From Oxalobacter formigenes (GTDB lineage: Bacteria; Pseudomonadota; Gammaproteobacteria; Burkholderiales; Burkholderiaceae_D), in contig JAHYZB010000054.1 of NCBI GenBank assembly GCA_019424645.1, forward strand, positions 6,799 through 37,893: a DNA stretch of 31,095 nt, read 5' to 3'. A program made the position numbers and the translations under genes. Under the pieces are notes generated by a model. The model saw only the letters and a list, made by a program, of their open reading frames with translations. It was not told the DNA's origin and searched no databases. Of this stretch, positions 26,801 to 31,095 are shown in pieces (the stretch's first letter is position 1; the number at the start of each line of letters is the position of its first letter).

Positions 26801-29800
26801 CTTCTGCCATGACGAACCGGGACGATGCTGACGTTTCCTCATATTTCAAAAACATGTGGTTTGCCCCGGCTTATGCTGTGGCACTGGCTTTTGCCGTGTC
26901 CACTTTGCATCCTGACGCATTCGTTTTTGCAAGCCTGTTCATCTTTTTCTGGCTGATATCGCCCGTCATTGCCTGGAAGATCAGCCTGCCGTCTGTCAAG
27001 GAACTCCGGGAACTGTCTGACAAACAGAAACTGTACCTGCGCAAACTGTCGAGAAAAATCTGGTCATTTTTCGATGCCTATGCCGGAGCGGAAGACAACT
27101 GGCTGCCTCCCGACAACATCCAGGAAATGCCGACGTTTACGTCACCGACCGACAAGCTGGTCAACGACGGAAACACCCCTCAAAAACCCGAAATCGTCGT
27201 GGCCCATCGCACATCCCCGACCAATATCGGGCTCGCGCTGCTTTCCTATCTGGCGGCAAACGATTTCGGCTATATCCCGTCCAGCCATCTGATCACCCGT
27301 TTGTCGAATACATTCGGTTCGATGGCCAGACTCGAGCGCTACCGTGGACATTTTTACAACTGGTACGATACCAAGACGCTACAGCCGCTCCAGAACCCGA
27401 TTTACATTTCGTCCGTCGACAGCGGCAATCTGGCCGGTCATCTGATCACACTGAAGTCCGGTCTTTCGGAACAGAAAAACCGCATGGCCCTGACGGGTCG
27501 TTTGCAGGATGGCTTACGGGATACGTTTGAATTGTTAAGGGATGAAGGCAATGACCAGTATCGCGCACAGATTGTCGACATCGACCGCAAGCTCTCCAAA
27601 TACGAAAAACAGGCGAAACTGACGATCAAACAACGATTGGATCTGCTTCACAGCCTTGAGGAAACCCTGACAACACTGGTTCCCATTACGGCAAGAGACC
27701 AGAAAACCCTCTCCAGCTTCTGGAGCAATGCCCTTCTCTCCCAGTGCAAGCAACAGCTGGACGAAATAAGCATTCTGGCACCATGGATTCTCCTCCCGGG
27801 CTGGCAGAGCAAACCCAATCTGATTTCCGAGCTGAACAGGGACATGAGCCTCCAACAGCTTTTTGAACTGCCCGAGCATCTTTTCACGACTTTTGAAGAG
27901 ATGAAGAATAAAGCGAAAAACGAAGAACTGGAGTTACTTGAAGAATTGTCGGTACAGGTTCGAAATGCGTCGAAGGAAGCTGAAAAACGGCTGGAATCCT
28001 TCGCAGATCTCATCCGGCAGATCGACGACTTTTCGGAGATGGATTTCACTTTCCTGTACGACCATTCAACGAATCTGCTGTCTATCGGCTATAACATCAC
28101 TGACCGCAAGATCGATAACAGTTATTACGATCTCCTGGCATCCGAAGCACGCCTGACCAGTTTCGTCGCCATTGCAAGGGGACAGATTCCTCAGGAAAAC
28201 TGGTTCGCGCTGGGACGCATGATGACCGTCATCGGCGGCGACCCGATTCTCCTGTCATGGAGCGGCTCGATGTTCGAATACCTGATGCCGCATCTGGTCA
28301 TGCCGAGTTTTGAAAGCACGCTTTTGGACCAGACGCACAAGGCCGCTGTCATGAGACAAAAGGATTATGGCAAACAGCGTGGCGTCCCCTGGGGCATTTC
28401 CGAATCGGGATACTATGCTTTCGACGCACGCCTGAATTATCAGTACCGTGCTTTCGGTGTACCGGGCCTTGGGCTGAAACGCGGGCTGGCCGACGATCTG
28501 GTCATCGCACCGTACGCGACCATGCTTTCCGTCATGGTCGAACCTGACATGGCCTGCAACAACCTGATCGAGCTGGAGGAGAAGGGATTTGCCGGACAAT
28601 ATGGCTTGTTCGAGGCAATCGATTATACGCAGGCACGCTTGACGCGCGGACAGAATTTCGCCATCGTCCGCTCTTACATGGCTCATCATCAGGGTATGGG
28701 ATTTTTGTCTCTCGAGTCCTGTCTGCTGGATCGGCCAATGCAAAAACGTTTCGCCGCCGACGCATGGATGCAGGCCACCCTTCCACTCTTGCATGAACGC
28801 ATTCCGAAAACAATTGCCTATTATGAAAGGGCGCCGAATCTGGCCAAAACCCAGATGGCATCCATTCCTGTTGAACTGCCGACGCGGGTTTACACCGATC
28901 CGGAAACACGCATACCGGAAGTCCAGCTCCTGTCCAACGGTTCCTACCATGTCATGGCAACCAATGCCGGTGGCGGATACAGCCACTGGAAAAATCTAGC
29001 CGTCACACGATGGAAACCGGATACCACACAGGATAACTGGGGGACATTTTTCTATCTGCGTGATCTTGATGACGGTGATTTCTGGTCGAGTGCCTACCAG
29101 CCCGTCAGGAAAGATAGCGCCAAATACGAAACGATTTTCTCTGAAGGACGGGCCGAATATCGCTGTCTTGAGAGTGGCATCGAAACCCATTGTGAAGTCG
29201 TCGTTTCCCCTGAAGACGATATCGAATTGCGACGTCACAAAATCACGAACCGTTCGGCAAAAAGCCGTACCATCGAACTGACCAGCTATTCGGAAACCGT
29301 TATTGCCGCTGCGATTGCCGACCTGTCCCATCCGGCTTTCTCCAAGCTGTTCGTCCAGACGGAAATCGTGCCGGAATTCAACGCAATCATCAGTACCCGC
29401 AGACCTCGTTCGGTAACGGAAAAACCGCCTTTCGCTTTTGCCATGATGGTGATCCATGACAAGCAGGCAAAAGACATTTCCTATGAAACCGACCGTAGCA
29501 AATTCCTCGGCAGAATGAATACAGTGTCCAATCCGGCAGCACTGACCGTCAAGGAACCCCTCTCCGACAGCCAGGGTTCCGTCCTTGATCCGATTGCCTC
29601 GATTCGCTGCCAGCTTGTTCTGGGACCGGAGGAATCGGTCGTGATCGATTATGTTGCGGGTATTACACCCGACCGGGAAGAAAGCCTCCGTCTGATCGAC
29701 AAATATGATGACCGTTATCTGGCCGACCGGGTTTTCGAAATGGCCTGGACGCACAATCATGCCTTCCTGCACCAGTTGAATGCCGACGAATCGGATTCGC

Positions 29801-31095
29801 AGCTTTACGCACGGCTTGCCAGCTCGGTCATCTATCCGAATCCGGCCTATCGTGCCGACAGTTCTGTCCTCTCCAGAAACAACCGGGGACAGTCCGGCTT
29901 GTGGAGTTATTCCATCTCGGGTGACTTGCCGATCGTGCTGGTCAAGATTCATGCGCAGGAAAATCTGGATATTGTCCGACAGATGATTCAGGCGCATACC
30001 TACTGGCACATGAAAGGCCTGAAGGTCGATCTGGTAATCTGGAACGAGGATTACGTCGGTTACCGGCAGGTACTTCAGGAACAGATTATGGGCCTGATTT
30101 CCTCGACCCATCTCGCGGCCCAGTTAAACGAGCCAGGCGGTATTTTTGTCCGTCAGGCCGATCAGATTTCACCGGAAGACCGGACCCTGATTTCTTCCGT
30201 CGCGCGGATCATCATTTCGGATATGGATGGCCCGCTTGCGCTTCAAATCAAGCGCAGCGAGCGGAAAGAGCGCCGCAAGTTGCTGCCGCTGCATACGACC
30301 CGGTCCTATACACCGTCCGAACCGCCAAAACTGGCCGCCAACAATACATTGCTGAACAACGGCCTCGGTGGTTACTCTGAAAAAGCCCATGAATATATCG
30401 TTCATCTGAAGGAAGAAATAGCGACACCGGCACCCTGGGTGAATGTCCTTGCCAATACGAATTTCGGGACGATCGTCAGCGAAAGCGGACAATCGTACAC
30501 ATGGGATATCAACGCGCACGAATTCCGTATCACGCCGTGGGAAAACGATCCTGTTTCCGATGTCAGTGGCGAAGCCTTCTACATGCGTGACGAGGAAACG
30601 GGTCATTACTGGTCGCCGACTCCGCTGCCATGCCGCGGGACGGGTGATTACGTCTGCCGCCACGGATTCGGATACAGTGTATTCGAACACGTCGAAGACG
30701 GTATCCGTACCGAACTCTGGATTTATGTGGCTCTCGAAAACAGTATCAAGTATTCCGTACTGAAGATAAAAAATGAATCGGGCACATCCCGCTCCCTTTC
30801 CGCCACCGGCTATGTCGAGTGGGTCATGGGTGAACTGCGAGAAAAAACGCAGATGAGCGTCATTACTGAAATCGATCCTGTCAGCGGCGCGATTTTCGCG
30901 CGCAATCCCTACAATACGGAATTCGCCGACCGGATTGCGTTCTTTACTGTCAACACACCAAACCGGACTGTCACAGGCAACCGCGCCGAATTCATCGGGC
31001 GTAACAATACGCTGAGGAATCCGGCCGCCATGTCGCGCGCCTACCTGTCCAACCGGGTCGGTGCAGGATACGATCCGTGTGGCGCGATTAACGTG
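23842..31095 (+). CDS. Cyclic beta-1,2-glucan synthase (NdvB/ChvB/Cgs), 3' end beyond window
   Basis: This giant inner-membrane enzyme makes cyclic beta-1,2-glucan from UDP-glucose: it elongates a chain, sets its length and cyclises it in one polypeptide. The frame is open for 2418 codons; family members are near 2800-2900. Two membrane spans lie around residues 470-520. The GT84-type transferase domain (about 530-850) shows ERKRGKLEALN, LDSDT at 684-688, SHD at 797-799 and RRHRW ending at 834. More membrane spans follow (about 870-1045), then a coiled-coil-rich linker (about 1220-1400). The glycoamylase-like cyclisation domain is at about 1400-1660 (GSMFEYLMPHLVM, WGISESGYYAF). Two GH94 beta-sandwich regions start near 1680 and 2170. 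The GH94 catalytic domain lies beyond the window. AGGA six bases before the ATG supports the start, although about 50 residues precede the first family-like segment. Confidence 0.93.
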   Translation, partial: MVKKVAIFPVQLIFTKLPISFYCDVMPDQDYPTFILKRCPKLKTISTFFNLFSQPEFFIHDQAGKNTAAGFELEEEPLRSELYSITQMDQYGKYLGRTHVLSDMHEKDRLLARLADNETVIRRVYDILASAVRSENRITPAAEWLLDNFYLIEEQIQIAKNHLPEKYSSELPRLSNGTMGSVPRVYELALEVVSHGDGHIEANSLSHFISSYQSESVLTLGELWAIPIMLRLALIENLRRVAVRLAISRAHHELAEEWVQKFTDTAENDPGNLILQVADLARSDPPMVSAFVAELTRRLQSQKAILALPLTWISQRLSETGMTIEQLVMIETQRQAADQVSISNSIGSIRLLGAMDWHEFVESLSVVEQILRTDPTEVYPRMDFASRDHYRHQIEKMAKRSAMTEVDVARKAIGLTEEAFNNPDSNERSRHVGFYLIDKGRPELEKDIQMKKTRLEKWMGSSICSPVFAYLGSFAAVTLILSAWLLYGSDIDKLPLWLWTLTAIATLLASSQLSLALVNWLTTFPTVSTPLPKMDFSKGIPEGYETLVVIPTMLISEKQIEKLCDNLEVHYLANRDKRLKFCLLTDFVDADRETMPQDAALVHRLTTLIDELNGKHADDDEGPFLALNRPRKWNVSEKKWIGYERKRGKLEALNALLTGHDTNAFTIKTGSTGDLDKTRYVITLDSDTNLLRDSARQFVGAMAHPLNRARYSAGKDRVVEGYGILQPRITTSLPAANASWYERLCSGDAGIDPYTKTVSDVYQDVFGEGSFIGKGIYDVGIVYKTLNERLPDNSILSHDLIEGCYARSGLMSDGQLYEQYPSSYLADVKRRHRWIRGDWQLLKWLFPLVPDTRPQNKIGKQRNPLTLLSRWKLFDNLRRSLFAPAAAFLFFTSWTVLKPTWAWTLFLLAIFFLPPLLASLTDLVKKSPDISLRQHLSATSVSIRQHFMTAILSLVLIPHEACYSVEAILRTLWRTFFTRRHMMQWVPSAMTNRDDADVSSYFKNMWFAPAYAVALAFAVSTLHPDAFVFASLFIFFWLISPVIAWKISLPSVKELRELSDKQKLYLRKLSRKIWSFFDAYAGAEDNWLPPDNIQEMPTFTSPTDKLVNDGNTPQKPEIVVAHRTSPTNIGLALLSYLAANDFGYIPSSHLITRLSNTFGSMARLERYRGHFYNWYDTKTLQPLQNPIYISSVDSGNLAGHLITLKSGLSEQKNRMALTGRLQDGLRDTFELLRDEGNDQYRAQIVDIDRKLSKYEKQAKLTIKQRLDLLHSLEETLTTLVPITARDQKTLSSFWSNALLSQCKQQLDEISILAPWILLPGWQSKPNLISELNRDMSLQQLFELPEHLFTTFEEMKNKAKNEELELLEELSVQVRNASKEAEKRLESFADLIRQIDDFSEMDFTFLYDHSTNLLSIGYNITDRKIDNSYYDLLASEARLTSFVAIARGQIPQENWFALGRMMTVIGGDPILLSWSGSMFEYLMPHLVMPSFESTLLDQTHKAAVMRQKDYGKQRGVPWGISESGYYAFDARLNYQYRAFGVPGLGLKRGLADDLVIAPYATMLSVMVEPDMACNNLIELEEKGFAGQYGLFEAIDYTQARLTRGQNFAIVRSYMAHHQGMGFLSLESCLLDRPMQKRFAADAWMQATLPLLHERIPKTIAYYERAPNLAKTQMASIPVELPTRVYTDPETRIPEVQLLSNGSYHVMATNAGGGYSHWKNLAVTRWKPDTTQDNWGTFFYLRDLDDGDFWSSAYQPVRKDSAKYETIFSEGRAEYRCLESGIETHCEVVVSPEDDIELRRHKITNRSAKSRTIELTSYSETVIAAAIADLSHPAFSKLFVQTEIVPEFNAIISTRRPRSVTEKPPFAFAMMVIHDKQAKDISYETDRSKFLGRMNTVSNPAALTVKEPLSDSQGSVLDPIASIRCQLVLGPEESVVIDYVAGITPDREESLRLIDKYDDRYLADRVFEMAWTHNHAFLHQLNADESDSQLYARLASSVIYPNPAYRADSSVLSRNNRGQSGLWSYSISGDLPIVLVKIHAQENLDIVRQMIQAHTYWHMKGLKVDLVIWNEDYVGYRQVLQEQIMGLISSTHLAAQLNEPGGIFVRQADQISPEDRTLISSVARIIISDMDGPLALQIKRSERKERRKLLPLHTTRSYTPSEPPKLAANNTLLNNGLGGYSEKAHEYIVHLKEEIATPAPWVNVLANTNFGTIVSESGQSYTWDINAHEFRITPWENDPVSDVSGEAFYMRDEETGHYWSPTPLPCRGTGDYVCRHGFGYSVFEHVEDGIRTELWIYVALENSIKYSVLKIKNESGTSRSLSATGYVEWVMGELREKTQMSVITEIDPVSGAIFARNPYNTEFADRIAFFTVNTPNRTVTGNRAEFIGRNNTLRNPAAMSRAYLSNRVGAGYDPCGAINV

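Noticed and set aside
28996..30111. 371-codon open frame on the minus strand within the glucan synthase gene
   Set aside because: Antisense shadow of a coding frame whose product matches GH94-type sequence throughout; no start signal or known motif.
1..31095. CRISPR array, tRNA or rRNA gene, insertion sequence, attachment site
   Set aside because: No regularly spaced direct repeats, cloverleaf-like segments, ribosomal RNA motifs, transposase-like products or long terminal repeats were seen. Gene order appears intact apart from the expected strand switches.

Overview
The window is a gene-dense stretch of a Gram-negative chromosome. An outer-membrane assembly gene (bamA), its periplasmic chaperone (skp) and a lipid/isoprenoid gene series show a diderm. 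The order rpsB-tsf / pyrH-frr-uppS-cdsA-dxr-rseP-bamA-skp, tig-clpP-clpX-lon on the same strand, and the scpB-rluB pair fit a betaproteobacterium, probably Burkholderiales. Base composition looks close to half G+C by eye, lower than most Burkholderiales, so an Oxalobacter-like member of Oxalobacteraceae is my guess; this is inference, not a database result.

Region 1 (1-10097, all minus strand) is a conserved housekeeping series. It is transcribed from the rpsB leader (about 10098-10260) through tsf, which ends at a strong hairpin terminator (8324-8347). Then follow UMP kinase, ribosome recycling factor, undecaprenyl-PP synthase, CDP-DAG synthase, DXP reductoisomerase, the RseP site-2 protease, BamA and a truncated Skp. 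These link translation, nucleotide supply, isoprenoid and phospholipid synthesis and outer-membrane biogenesis.

Region 2 (10368-11888, plus strand) is one bifunctional NAD(P)H-hydrate repair gene. It ends in an exact 15-bp tandem duplication across its stop codon and a perfect bidirectional terminator shared with lon.

Region 3 (11955-17941, minus strand) is the protein quality-control cluster: trigger factor, ClpP, ClpX and Lon. Key catalytic residues are present in ClpP, ClpX and Lon.

Region 4 (17942-21329, plus strand) is an iron-sulfur/redox group. A near-consensus Fur box lies upstream of a 7Fe ferredoxin (fdxA). After it come a thioredoxin-reductase-like ferredoxin-NADP reductase, an orphan soluble RnfB-like Fe-S protein, and endonuclease III, itself an Fe-S enzyme. 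RnfB next to nth recalls the rnf-nth arrangement of enterobacteria without the other Rnf subunits.

Region 5 (21366-23480, minus strand) holds rluB, with long basic disordered tails, and scpB.

Region 6 (23842-31095, plus strand, runs off the window) is a giant open frame of at least 2418 codons encoding a cyclic beta-1,2-glucan synthase. Its upstream region carries a candidate promoter preceded by an unusual set of interleaved inverted repeats. This is the most accessory-looking part of the window. I saw no rRNA or tRNA genes, no CRISPR array and no insertion sequence. I found no clearly undescribed system; the best leads are the regulatory DNA at 18215-18311 and 23633-23713 and the orphan redox group.
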